A stretch of 64,000 nucleotides of DNA from Paracentrotus lividus (Eukaryota; Echinodermata; Echinoidea; Camarodonta; Echinidae), in the NCBI GenBank assembly GCA_940671915.1, contig CALNVZ010003433.1, positions 29,994,170-30,058,169 of the forward strand, written 5' to 3'. The stretch's first letter is position 1, and each line of letters begins with the position of its first letter. Made by a program: the position numbers and the translations under genes. Under the pieces are notes generated by a model. The model did not search any database. It had not been told where the DNA came from and saw nothing but the letters and a program-made list of their open reading frames with translations. Shown here piece by piece: positions 31,922 through 44,329 of the stretch.

Positions 31922-32752
31922 TGAACTCATGAATCACAAAATCAGGTCCTTTGAACTGCATCTCAGACACCTCTCTGTTTAGAATCTCTACCGGAGACCT
32001 ATCAAGAATGGCTGTATCGTCCATCCAGGTTCAAAATAACCTGTCATTGGTCAATATGACGGAACTCATGAATCACAAAATAAGGTCCTTTGAGCTACAT
32101 CTCAGGCACCTCTCTGTTTAGAATCTCTACCGGAGAACTTTCAAGAATGGCTGTATCATCCATCCAGGTTCAAAACAACCTGCATTGTCATATGACTGAC
32201 CCATGAATCACAAATCAGGTCCTGGAGCAGCTCAGACACCTCTCGTTTAGAATCTCTACCGAGAACTTTCAAGAATGGCTGTATCATCCATCCAGGTTCA
32301 AAACAACCTGTCATTGGTCAATATGACTGAACCTCATGAATCACAAAATAAGGTCTTTGAGCAGCTCAGACACCTCTCTGTTTAGAATCTCTACCGGAGA
32401 CCTATCAGATGGCTGTTACATCCATCCAGGTTCACAACCTGTCATTGGTCGATATGACTAAACCATGAATCACAAACCAGGTCCTTGAGCAGCTCAGACA
32501 CCTCTTCTGTTTAGAATCTCTACCGGAGAACTTTCAAGAATGGCTGTATCATCCATCCAGGTTCAAAACAACCTTTCATAGGTCAATATGACTGAACTCA
32601 TGAATCACAAAATCAGGTCCTTTGATGAGCAGCTCAGACACCTCTCTGTTTAGAATCTCTACTGGAGACCTATCAAGAATGGATGTATCATCCATCCAGG
32701 TTCAAAGCAACCTTTCATAGGTCAATATGACTGAACTCATGAACCAGAAAAT
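31811..32752 (+). repeat. seven-copy tandem array of a 128-139-bp unit derived from NLR exon 12
   Basis: Units start (tcct or tcttt) at 31811, 31947, 32086, 32220, 32354, 32482 and 32618, with spacings 136, 139, 134, 134, 128 and 136. Each contains cagacacctctct, gaatctctac(c/t)ggaga, ggctgtatcatccatccagg and gtcaatatgac. Unit 1 is coding in exon 12; units 2-7 read ctgtttagaatc in place of ctcttcagaatc and so carry an in-frame stop. Each unit boundary has the form cag-gtcc or aag-gtcc. Confidence 0.9.
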
Positions 32753-32756
32753 ATTG

Positions 32757-33180
32757 CTACTTCTGCCAGATGGTTTATATCCTCTTGGTCTAACGGAAGT
32801 TGGTCTACTTCTCCGATTGTCTTATACCAAATGGGCTAAAACCATTTGGTCTACTAACAGTTTGGTGTAAATTCCCCTTGATATAAACCATACTTGGTCA
32901 GATACTTACCTCTACTTGGTAAACTTTCCGATTCGTCTAAAAGCCAAATGTGTCTATTAAGAGTTTGGTACAGTGATTGACCAAGTGGGGTTAGACCAAG
33001 TGGACATTAGACGAAATGGACATAAGACCAAAGAAATGAGATAAAACAGTAAATAGGCGAAGTGGCAAAATGATAAATAGAAAAACTCGTTGTAGACGAA
33101 TTGGAATTGGAACATGCAGGGTGAGACCAAATGAACATTAGTCAAAGTGGGTTTAAACCAGATGGCAGTTTACCTCGCCA
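32757..33180. mobile_element. foldback element family H, copy 2 (TTGGTCTA-rich)
   Basis: The left arm repeats ttggtcta and gattcgtctaaa; the right arm has the inverse forms agaccaagtgg, tagacgaa and ttagacc, with the outer pair gccagatggttta/taaaccagatggc. Same family as 6736-7135. It begins directly after the tandem array. Confidence 0.7.
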
Positions 33181-33326
33181 TATTACCGTTACAGTTGCTC
33201 CAGTCTATATTAGTCTGGTTTAAGGTTTAAGAGTTAGGGCTGAGTGGTCATTTATCATGTTTATGCTGGGTTTATTTGAGAATAAGGATCAAACACTTAA
33301 CTTGAGTATTTTATTATGCATTAATA

Positions 33327-35217
33327 TAAACACAACACAAAAAGTAAGTTCCCCCCATTTCAGATATTAATTTTTTGAACCAGGTAAAATTGAAAATAAT
33401 CTAATTATATGGCCGTGTAGGTAATTTTATTAGTTACCATATAACTGATTTTTAGGAAGAATCACCATGTCATGCTTCAGTGAGTAATGGTTGAATGCAA
33501 ACATGTCTTAAGTTCAAAAGCCGATTATCACAATTTGAATAGATGATTTCGGAACAATTTTTTTTTTCTACAACACACTTTTTCAAAGAAGATGTCACAT
33601 GTGAGCCCTAACATATAACATCAGTTCATTGTCAAATTTCACGGTTGAGTGAGCACTTTGTTAAAATTGCAAAAACTGCGGTTTTTGTGAATTTTGAGTG
33701 GTATAATAGGCCATTTTAAAATTATGATCAGGTTTTTCAGTAATTTTATGCACTAAAAATCATCTCAATTACAATTTTGGGGTTATGTTTTTATACACTT
33801 TGGACATGTTTCAATGATCCTATGGCACTAATTTAAAAATTCATGCTTCAGTGAGCACGTGAGACTAGAAAAGTTTTTTTTTTTCATGTATGGAATAAAA
33901 TTCATATTTTTACTTTGAGTAAACAGCACGATTGTTTTGGGGGAGTACATCTGATTTTATTGTCACAAATCCCCGATGTTTCACGCCTCAGTGGGCACAA
34001 GATAAAAGAAAATCATGCAAATGAGAAGAAAGTTTAGGACTCCGGTTCATGGTTCAGTGACTTACCGGATCTGCAATTTGAATCGAGATCCTGTTAGTTC
34101 GTGACCAACTGGAGCTGTGTGTCAAGTTTCATGGCAGTATGAACAATGATCATTAATAAAAATCGGCCGAATTTCAAATTTGTCAGGTATTGAGTTCCTC
34201 CTCCATTGACTTTATGTACAGATGAAAGTGAAAATTCACAAAAAGTGAAATTTGGTATATTTTCGTTGTTAATTTTTGTCCATTTGACTGCGAGTTTTTT
34301 GTTATGAAACTTGGCACATAGCTTCAACTGATCTCTAACTAATATGATCTTGATTCAAATTGCATATCCGGTACGTCACTGAACCGTGACGGAGCCCTAA
34401 ACTTTCTTCTCATTTGCATAATTTTCTTGTTTCTTGTGCCCAGTGAGGCGTGAAACATCGAGATTTTTGTGAAAAAAATCCGAGGTATTCCCCCAAAACG
34501 ATCGTTCTGTTCAATTTCAGCGAAAATTCAAATTTTAGTCCATACATGGCAAAAATAGGTTTTCCAGTCTCACGTGCTCATTGCTCATCGCTCAAGCGTG
34601 AATTTTTAAACAAGTGCCATAGGATCATTGACAAATGTCCAAAGGTTCTAAACATAACCCAAAAAATGGTATTGAGGTGATTTTTAGTACCTAAAATGAC
34701 TGCATTGCCTGATCATTATTCAAAAATGGCATATTTTTGTTTGTTTTATGTGTTCATTCAGTCGTGAATCGTTAGCAAAAGTCGAAATACACTTTCAAAA
34801 CAGGGATTCAATCATATACCACTTAAAATTCACAAAAACTACAGTTTTGTGCAATTTTAAGCCAGTGCTCACTTAACCGTTAAATTTGACTATGAACTCA
34901 TTTTGTATGTTAGGGCACATATGTGGCATCTTTTTTGACAAGTTTGATGGAGAAAAAATTGAATATTTCTCCGAAATCATTTATTCAAAGTTGTGATAAT
35001 CGTCTAAGACTTGTGAACTTCAAAAAATGACATTTTTTCCCTTTAACCAGTAGCCTACTCACTGAAGCATGACATGATGATTCTTCCAAAAAATCGGGCA
35101 AATTGTAGCTAATAAAATTACCTACGCGGACATATAATTAGATATTTTCAATTCCGTCTGGTTAAAAAATTATTGATATTTGAAATAGGGGGAACTTACT
35201 TTTTTGCGTTGTGTTTA
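33327..35217. mobile_element. giant palindrome family K (about 1.9 kb, two arms of about 0.9 kb)
   Basis: Left end taaacacaacacaaaaagta and right end cttttttgcgttgtgttta are inverse. Pairing continues inward over almost the full length: attaccta/taggtaat near 33415 and 35120, tcatgcttcagtgag and inverse near 33470 and 35055, gtgctcac near 33650 and 34865, and cacgtgagact and inverse near 33855 and 34570. The arms meet near 34180-34270. The arms are diverged, so this is an old foldback, not an assembly mirror. A short open frame in one arm has no support as a gene. Confidence 0.85.
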
Positions 35218-37675
35218 GTTTGATAGTCCATAAATGTATTTAAATATCCTGATATAAGGATGTAATTAAAAACTAGGTTTCGCTAACCTGGAAGTCCTAT
35301 AATAACTACTTTCATATTTGATATTTACATTTTTATTAAACAGTACAAAACAATGAATAAATTGTGAAGGTAAAGGTTTATGATGTCTACTCAGATTATG
35401 CTCCCTCCTGAGCTTTATGTTAAATATATTTCGTGCTTTAATTTTACAGAAGAAATGCCAAATGTTATTCAGAAATATATAGATATTATATTGGTTTGAA
35501 GGGTTTATGTATATTTATGATTATAGTAATATTATTTCATATGCACTTAACCTGCCAACAGTTACAACATTCATTATGGTTGCAATGTACATTGTCCGCT
35601 TTGTAAAATGGGATGCTCGTTAAAACACATGCAATATAAAAAAAAAATAGCTTAATATATCTAAATTTAGAACCCAGCCTGACATCGCCATGCAGATTTA
35701 TGCTCACTATTCGGCCTAGGTAGAGGTTTTTAAATGATAGGAAGAATGATGTGTGTACGTGTTTTATCATACAGAAACTCAGAATATTTATAATATAGCG
35801 AGGGGAAATGAATTACACTGACTAATTATGAGGTCGAGGGTATCGGAGCAAGGGCAAACAACTTTTCCCGAAGGAAAAAATTGTAAATTGCCAAGCCTTC
35901 CGAAGTATGATTTAAAGTTTTCACTAAACATTTAAACTAAAATATTGCCTGGTATATTTTTTTTTATATCTCTTCTTTTCTAACTGAATTTTAGAGAATG
36001 TTTGATTTCCTTGCCAACTGCGTTGGGATGATGGGAATCACCGCTTTTCGAGTACAAATGACTTGCGCTTCGCCGATTTGTACTCGTCCTCCATTTCTTT
36101 CTATTTAGTCTTCTATTTAAGTGCTAACGTTACCTACAATAATATCTAAGTTAGAAGTTCTTTATTTAAAAATTGCTCTGAAAAACTAACAAAAAGCATC
36201 CAAAGTCAACCTTACCACTTTCTTCGTATCTGAGCTGTCTCTTGAAGCCTCAAAATGTATCCCTTGTAAGTACAACAGATAAAGTTTACAAATCTGATGT
36301 ACACAATTTTTTTCAATTTCTCAGCGAGCATTCGCAACTTAGCTCTTTTAGAGCATGTGCAGTTCACTCCGTGAGAGTATATTGAAAATTAATCAGAGCT
36401 GTTGCTGAGATTTCTTTCTCGTTTGAAATTATATTCTATCGCGTGATCGCCAATTGACCAATTCGCAGAAGGGAAATAAAATATGAATAACTTCAACCAA
36501 TTTTTCAGTGCTACCTTAATGCCTTGGCAACAATTGGTCGTACATGTACGCGCATCGAGCACCTCTCTAGATCGGAATTCCTGTAAAAGAAATTACGCTT
36601 TACACACACAAAATGGTGCCTACTTGTCCATGCATCGTCCGACGCATAGCCTACCAAACCCATGAATGTGCATTTCTCGGTAGTCGCAACATCCAGTACG
36701 TGCAACGTGCAACTATCTACGACAAACAGTGGCATTGGCCTGAATTTTTGAAAAGTGGAAATCCATTTAATCCTTCACAGCATTATTCTAACAAGATATT
36801 TATGATGAAATGATTATCCTTAAGATAAATTTCACCATTTCAAATATTTTTAGCTCGAGTTGCAATTTAGGTTATAATAAACTTATATCATGTATATTGT
36901 ATGTATAAAATATGACTGGGCTGATAACACCTATCTAGAAAATGTGGGATGTTCGGGAGATGGAAAGACATGGCGGCCAACGCAATATAACACAAATGTT
37001 GGGACCTCCCTTCCTTCCTTTGACAGGCTGTGGTGGCTTCATTAGTTGGGGGCAAGAGAGCTTGTATTTCTATAGAACATCACTTGACTAACCAAATAAA
37101 GTAATTTTCACCAAAAAAATTGATATACGTGGTTTTGTCAGCCCAGGTACGCTACATATTTGCATTATTGTCCATTTTTCTAATATAATATCTTGCAATT
37201 GAATTCAATATAAACCAGCAGCCCTGTATAGGACTACCTTAATTCCTGAATTACTCATTCTGGCCCGTTGCATTACCCACAATGCTACATTCTGAGCAGT
37301 AAAGTCCTGTAATGTAGGCCCACTTGATTGAATCTACTCGGTGCTTTCATATCGAAATAATTATGTCACCAACTAGCAGAATAACTACTTTTCTCGTTAA
37401 AACATTTTAGTTTTTGTTTCCATGTATCCTGTTTTATGAATAGTTATATCAAAAAGTGTAATATGCATATGACTAGCTTTTATAACACACGGGCAATTAG
37501 TGAGGTCTTGCTTTCATGTATCCATTTCTATATTGCTAAGACTGCATTGTTCAATTTTCTCAAATAAATATTGTTATAAAAATCGCATATTTCTGACCAG
37601 TTCTTTTCTGCTTTTACTAGAACACTCTGAAACCCTTAATGGACTTATAAATGAATAAAGAAATGAGCCAAAAAA
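35218..37675. other. no supported gene
   Basis: AT-rich. It contains a small perfect-stem hairpin (gagtacaaat...atttgtactc) at 36046-36086 with a cgcttcgcc loop. Open frames at 36483-36813 are on opposite strands of the same stretch and show no domain. Confidence 0.5.
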
Positions 37676-37760
37676 TGGAGATTTCGTAGGGATTCGAACC
37701 GGAGACCTCCTAATTACTAGAGAGGCGCTCTACAGATCTTTGGTAAACCCTAAGTCGATG
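37676..37760 (-). repeat. tRNA-derived repeat (SINE or pseudo-tRNA) with a Pol III B box
   Basis: On the minus strand, ggttcgaatccctacg is a good Pol III B box, preceded by an anticodon-like loop ctagtaa (AGT, Thr-like) and an A-box-like gatctgtagagcgc. The anticodon and T stems contain mismatches, so it should not fold as a functional tRNA. I read it as a tRNA pseudogene or the head of a SINE. Confidence 0.5.
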
Positions 37761-37789
37761 CCCGTCCCCGAATCCCCTTAATACCTTGA

Positions 37790-37925
37790 GGGGGGGGGGG
37801 TGATTCACTAACGGCTAAAATCGATCCCAACTGGGATAAAATCAATTAAGGATAATTAGCCATGATAGAGTACCAATATGTGTCCATTGGTTGGGATTGA
37901 TTTTAACTGTAGGTGATTCACCCCA
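37790..37925. repeat. small inverted repeat
   Basis: ggggggtgattcac...cgatcccaactgggat on the left and ttgggattgattttaactg...aggtgattcacccc on the right are diverged inverse copies. They adjoin the tRNA-like repeat and may belong to the same element. Confidence 0.45.
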
Positions 37926-40533
37926 GGTCAGTTTCCCTATTTATTATTCAAATCTATATTTTAAAAAACTGCACCACTTCACCGTGATCCATCACATATA
38001 TCCCAAAGTTGATTTCAATCCTTCGGATTTATGCGAAGTTTTAATAGCCTCTGAGCACTCGAACATTGGGACTTCGCAATCTTTGATCTGCATGGCCGTC
38101 TTGAATTCGGCGTATTAACACTGTATTTTGAATATATTCTGGCATATTTTAATTTTGGTTAATGATACCATTATTTACATCACTGTTCAGTGTTCAAGAG
38201 GTCTTTTTCTTCTTGTTGTTTTCTTCTTCCTTCTTTGAACGATCTCGTCAGAATTACGGATTACGATATCACTTGTAATGTGTTTGTTTCAACAAGAATT
38301 AATGCTTTGCGGGTAAACGTAACTAATTTTTCTTTAGGTTATCAGAGATTTAATTGCATGACCTTAAATATCAAGGGAAATTAGTAAACGATTTTAACGC
38401 TTGCCAATAAACACCCTCAATCTAACGAGGGGTAAATCTACCTTAATTTGTATGACCTTAAAGAGTGACGAAAAACTTACTCCTGGTTGTTTTATGATCG
38501 ATGGTCGTAATAATTACACAGGAGAGTCGAAAGTGTTAATTGGGTATTCCGTCGGCATATAATTGGAGACAAGTGAATAACTTGTATATTTCTAAAACCT
38601 ATTAATTCATGTAGCATAATGTAAAACTGTATCAATGTCGGTTTTGCAATATGCGTGGGCACGTGCGAAGACACGCATTAATCTATTTTGTTAATGGGGG
38701 ATTATCTATTCATCATCCCCATAGTAACAGAAGAAAGTGCGTCCAGTTCTAAGCCACAAAGTGTGGGTGAAAAAACAATAATGCGTTATAAATGTTTGCA
38801 GGGGACTTCAAAGGTATATGCGTTCATCTAAAAAAAAATGATAAAAAAAAAAAGAACTTATGGGCAATCCGACCCGATTCCCGACCTAGTGTGGGTACGC
38901 CGATACGCCGTTATGGGTTTATTTATAATCGTACATCTCTCATTAGGCCCTTAGTGACCATGAAAGGAGTATGACCCCGAATGACCCACAGTGGTGTCAT
39001 TTTGACCCTTTATCCAGTGTTAAGGAAAGCACTGTATATATGTTACAGGCCTATATAAATATGTTGGGCCTGTTTTTGTTTGTGTCTGTGTTTGTTCGTT
39101 TTCCTTCGGTTTACGTATGATTCCCATGCCTGGCCTTTCGAAACACACCAGTCACTGCTAGCTGCAAACAAAATGCCATACGAAAGAAGGAAATAAGAAA
39201 TAAAGTTATTTGCCGACATTTTCCTTCTTAATGATTTTAATCCCTGCTTAATCTGATTTAAGGATGAAGAACAATATCATACAACACCGTAGAATGTACT
39301 TACAATAGCAAAATATTAAATAATGAATATGTTTCTCACGACTCCGGTCAATTTCTTATATAAGCCCCAAAAGAAAATAGATCGGAAAATAGATCGACGT
39401 TTGGCAGAAGAATGATGCAGTTTGTCATTTCCAAGGGCGTTCAATTTTTGCTCACACTGAAAAATTATGATACAGTTGTTTTTCAATATTTACAGATATA
39501 TGAAAAGAACGTTAAACTTAGAAAGATATGACGAAAAGTAAAATAGATTTCCGAAGACGAATGTATTGTTTTCGTTCTCCAAGTAAAGGAAATCCTTCAT
39601 ACTCATTTTTTTTTTTTAAGTTAAGATTTTTCCCAAATATTTCTTTGAAACGCGTCCAATGCATTCTATATAAAAAATAACAAAATAAATCAATCCCATC
39701 GAAACTACAAACAAAATCCATATCTAATTTACAAAGAAACAAATATATATCGACAACCCAACAATATTTTAAAGAAAAGTAACAATTATCAATCATTTTA
39801 ATATCAAGAAAAAACTTCTTTGTTTGATAATAAAATCCATATTTTCACGAAAGAGACGAGAACTGATTCTACCGCGCTAATTTAAGAAATAACAAAATAA
39901 ATGGAGAGCTACCGTGATGAAATGTTCAAACGGAATTGTCTTGACATTACAAGCAGTCATATATCCGTGAAATTCAAATTCGATTAGTAACCACTGCTTT
40001 CTGTCATTTTGAGTTGAATCAATTCATTTCTATTCTTTATTCTTTTTTCTATTTAATGAAAATACCTTAAGAAAAGCAGAGATACCAAAATAAGACAGAA
40101 TTCAATAGGTACATAATACATTAAGAAAATGCTTATCCTCTTTTGAAATATTGAGGGGGAAAAATACGAACAAATGAAATGGTTATGTCCTTTCAAAAAT
40201 CAAGGCCGCTGACAACAATTGCATAGATATGAAAAGTTTTCAAGGCAAAACGGGTTACATCCATTGCTGGTTATATCCATTCCTACCCCCTTTGAAATGT
40301 AGCCCATTGAAGTCTCTAAAGCACAAACAAAATAAGTAAATAAAAAAAAGCTACATCATCACTTGAGATTTAAAACAAAAATCTTCGTCTTTTTCTTTTG
40401 TATGATAGTGATAGTGGTCTTACGAGATTCTCAGAAATGTCAAAATGGGGGTTTGAATCGTTTTGTGAATGCACTCTCGAAATGCATTGGCATCATTATT
40501 GATGCCCATCTTAATTGTATTACGAAGCACTAC

Positions 40534-40565
<32 letters not shown>

Positions 40566-42537
40566 GGTTAAGTGGCGTATTATCCTTCGTACATTCGAAG
40601 ATTTCCGCCAGGCGATGTATAGAGGGCGTTTTCCTTCTATTTTCGTTGTTTCTCTAGATTTCTCTGCTAAGTTACGAAGTTCTTTTTATAGGGTCTTGAT
40701 GCCAACTTTTTAACATAGGCCTATACACTATAGAAATAAAAACAATATGAAAACAAAGAAAAAGACAGACATTGGTTCCAATAAGCTCGTTTGAGGCTAT
40801 ACTCCATCCGGCATGACCCTAAATAGGCCTAAAATACGTCATTTAAAATAGCCCCATTCGTTTGGAGTGTGATTTCAGATCTGTATTACTCTACTTTTCC
40901 TTCTTTTTCTTGTTTGTCCAGAATTATTTCCTAAAAAATAAATTAACTATCGGTGATCACATCTTTTGAAAAATCTGACCCTCAACTGCGACCATGATAT
41001 AATTTTTACACTATTTACATGCTAAAATGACTCGAGCCTTTCGGGAGAGACAATGTAAAACATAATGATAATAAAGACAAGTAATCTACTCATTTGTCTC
41101 CGTTGCAGTTGTGTGTCTTTCTACCATTGGAGACAAAAGAATAATTACTTGTCTTTATTCAACATCCCATCGGCGTAAACCATTTGACATTAATATAAGC
41201 CAAAATTAAGAAAAGACATCATGACAAGGATGAATCAGAAAACATTAAATAACAGTATAGGGGGGGAGGGGGAAGAGGCAAAGAGAATGAGACATAATAA
41301 CCGTGAGAATAAATGGAAAGGGAAATATGGTATGATAATATTTAGCGCATGCGCGGCTTAGCTTAACTCGTAATAAGCATTCTCTTTTGGGGATTGGGAA
41401 TTGAAAAAGCCGCACCTTCTATAAGCATGCGTTTGAATACAAACATTTCACTTTGTCCGACATCCAAAATTGACAACCTCTTCGTAAGAGGCTCTTCTTG
41501 CTTTCCATAGCTTCAAAGTTTTATTCGGTAAGTTTACTTCTTTTTTGTTATGTTGTTTCGGGTGTTTTGTTTTATTTTATTTTATTTTTTATTTTACTAT
41601 TTTTATTTTTTTATTTTTTTGTATAAGAGACATCTCTGAAGAAAGACAAAACATTAAACTGTTAAGAAAAGGCCGTTAATTAACGTTACATATAGGTATA
41701 ACAATAATAATGACAATATTTATAACGCGCAACATATCCATCGCTAGAGAGATGCTCAAGGAATTTCTCTTTATTTTACATTACCTGTATCGTATGTAAT
41801 GGAATTCTAGCACCAACGTGAAAGAGATAATGAGTAATTCATTGTGTGAGTAGATGACTGTGTATGTGCATGTGTTTTGCAAACATTCATGAGCTGTTTA
41901 TTTCTGGTAATTCTGCAAATTCATATGAGAGTGTATAGGCGATATGATCAAGCACTCAATAGATTTGACAGTCCCTTTGTAACAGTTAGCGAAAACATTT
42001 TTTTTTTTTTGCCTCGAGCAAAGAAATTTAGGACAGTATTAGACCAAATATTACAAAAGATTGGCCTATCTTTAAGCACATCCTTTGCGATCGGTAAAGA
42101 ATCCCCAGTCTCAAGCATCATGCAGTCCCGAAAATTGGCCGGAATCAAATTTACATGCGTTCGCCAAATATGCTGAAAAGCAGATTTTTCAAGTTGATCG
42201 AGCTTCCTACAGTATATAAATCTTTCTTTTTTGTTCAAATGTCATTTAGATACAGATGCTTTGATAATCAGAGTTTCACTGGTTTCAATAGTAAAACTAT
42301 ACTCCGATCAATTGGCATTTCTATACATGCATTTCAGATACACAAAATAAACAATAGTGATCGCGATTAAAATCTAACGTTCATTCAATTGACCGATAGC
42401 TCGCTCCATGAGGATCGTTTAAACTGAATGAACAATTAACGAATTCGATTGCAAAGTGTTTATAAAATTGACCGGGAAAACCTATTTGTTATTTATTATA
42501 TTATTTTTTTTTTTTTTGAGTGACAATTTATACATAT
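37926..42537. other. gene-free AT-rich stretch
   Basis: No exon could be supported over 4.6 kb. It includes a (TTG)n tract at 40541-40568, a hairpin at 41070-41159 (aataaagacaagtaat and inverse), T-rich tracts near 41570-41620 and a dispersed tatagcgc-type repeat near 41698-41780. The 116-codon open frame at 40363 exists largely because the (TTG)n tract reads as leucines. Confidence 0.5.
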
Positions 42538-43036
42538 TGCGGCGGTCACAACTCGCCTACCTTCGACATGCAACTCCTACGATGGATTCGTAGAAAAATC
42601 GTGCAGCGCAGGTACCGGAGGCACGTTGCATGTACGATCGTGCAGAAAGTTTTCCAATACCCTAATGCGGCGGTCACAACTCGTCGTAGGCTACGGGGCA
42701 CGTGCCATCAACGTAGCCTGCGTTGTATGTGCAATGCACGCCAGGTCTGGCGTCTACTTCTGCGATTCTGCGTTTCTGTAGCTAAGGGTATTGCAAAAAC
42801 TTACTGCACGTCGTACGTGCATTGCACCTTCAATGTACCTCGCCTGCAACGAATTTTCTACGAAATCCATCGTGGGGAGTTGCACGTCGAAGGTACGGCG
42901 AGTTGTGACCGCCGCATTACTAAGAAGTGCAGGAATCGCAGAAATTGACCAACGACCTGTGCATTCATTGTACATGCAACGCAGGGCTACGTTGATGGCA
43001 CGTGCCCCGTAGCCTACGACGAGTGTGACCGCCGCA
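42538..43036 (-). mobile_element. MITE family F, copy F2 interrupted by another F copy
   Basis: Pieces 42538-42665 and 42917-43036 together make one complete family F element (about 248 bp), in the same orientation as F3. The break falls at the point matching caataccctta in F3. Between them lies an intact, oppositely oriented F copy. The outer copy is therefore older. Confidence 0.85.
42666..42916 (+). mobile_element. MITE family F, inner copy F2b (251 bp), nested
   Basis: Complete element from tgcggcggtcacaactcgtc to gagttgtgaccgccgca, flanked by TAA and TTA, sitting in the middle of an older copy of itself. Length and orientation are as in F1 and F4. Confidence 0.9.
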
Positions 43037-43715
43037 TTAAAAAATATAAGCTTCTTCACACGACAAATTAGAATAATGAGACAATGTTCAGTAAGTGATA
43101 ACAAGAACTTTAATTTTGTCAGTTACTTTTTCAAAAGATTGACATGGTTTCGGGGGGCAGACTTTAACCTACAGAGTTTCTGCAAACTAAATATAAAATT
43201 GGCATGTTAAAAGATGCTTTGTGCCAAGAAAAAAAAAATATTGCAGAAATCATAATAGAATATGACTGAAAGTTTTAGGCCATACATTTCTTTTTTTTTT
43301 TTTTTTTACATTTTTATTTTAAAACATTACCATAAATGTAGTTTTAAAAAAAACATAAAGCGCAGCGAAAATATATATGTAGAAAGGCCAAGGCATTTGA
43401 AATGTGCTTGATGAGCTCGCCTTAATTTAGAATTCATCGTCAAAATTGAAAATTATAGCTTTTATCATCAGAAATATTGTGGTATCGGACTACAGTTATG
43501 CTTCAGGCCTTGTTACATGATCATAAAAAACAGTAAAGATATAGTCAGTCAATAAAGATTTAAAAATTTAATAATAAATAACAATTTTCACATTACAATG
43601 TAACATGATTATGAAGGTATAATGATCATCGATGATTATACGTTTTGAAATATACTCGCAAAATAGCGTAATACATATAAACCCTCCATAGCATGTACAT
43701 TTATTACATTTCATA
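43037..43715. other. no supported gene
   Basis: AT-rich with A and T runs. Nothing recognised. Confidence 0.5.
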
Positions 43716-44329
43716 TTACCATTATTTGCAAAAGTTTAAGACCACCCTAAATTTTGTGGGTATTATGTTCAATGAGCTTATTCTTTTAGCCCAAATTCCT
43801 TGCTCAAACGGCGAGAAATGGTACTCTTACTGACTGTAATACAGTAGAATGCAGCTCGGCCTTGTGTCACGACAGGAAATGGAACAATCTCTTCCACAAT
43901 CCTCTTCATCATGTTGTCCTCGCAACGCGTTGTTTCTTTTGGACGACCACTCCTCTCTTCCGGTCGGAAAATGAGCCATCGTTTCGAAATTTGTGAAATG
44001 GCATTGTGAGCGACAGTCTTGCTACACCCAGTCTTCTCACTAATCTTGCGTTTCAGAGTAGCCTCTTGGAAAAGGGTACTATTTTAACCCTCTGAAACCT
44101 GACTTAGACTCTGTTTTTTTTCCCATCCTGGATAAGAGACAAAGTGCCAGATGAAGACCTTCTGAGGCAAAGACATTCATGGAAATGAGCTTAAACCATT
44201 AATCTCATCCATGAACCATGAACAGGAAACATGTTACATAATATTTCAATGGAACAAAAGAATAATGCTCATTGAACATAATACCCCAAAAATTTAGGGT
44301 GGTCTTAAACTTTTGCAAATGATGGTAAT
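43716..44329 (-). mobile_element. internally deleted Tc1/mariner-type transposon
   Basis: Ends attaccattatttgcaaaag and cttttgcaaatgatggtaat are inverse, and pairing continues over roughly 50-60 bp on each side (tttaagaccaccctaaattt and inverse, then ttcaatgagc). The interior keeps only the 5' part of a transposase gene. The length of about 614 bp is under half that of a complete Tc1-type element, so the catalytic region has been lost. Confidence 0.8.
43778..44068 (-). pseudogene. Tc1/mariner transposase fragment, N-terminal DNA-binding domain only
   Basis: On the minus strand, 96 codons without an ATG read KISEKTGCSKTVAHNAIS, a helix-turn-helix, then SGRPKETTRCEDNMMKRIVE (the GRPR/GRPK-type linker) and a second helix-turn-helix ending STISRRLSKEFGLK, then a stop. 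This is the paired-like DNA-binding region that recognises the element's own inverted repeats. No DDE catalytic residues follow, so it cannot catalyse transposition. Confidence 0.8.

Noticed and set aside
31811-32752. CRISPR-like array
   Set aside because: Units are about 135 bp, similar over their whole length with no unique spacers, and this is a eukaryotic genome. It is a tandem duplication.
34450-34680. 76-codon frame
   Set aside because: Inside one arm of the family K palindrome, with no counterpart frame in the other arm.
40363-40713. 116-codon frame with a leucine run, resembling a membrane protein
   Set aside because: The leucines come from a (TTG)n microsatellite. No splice or family support.
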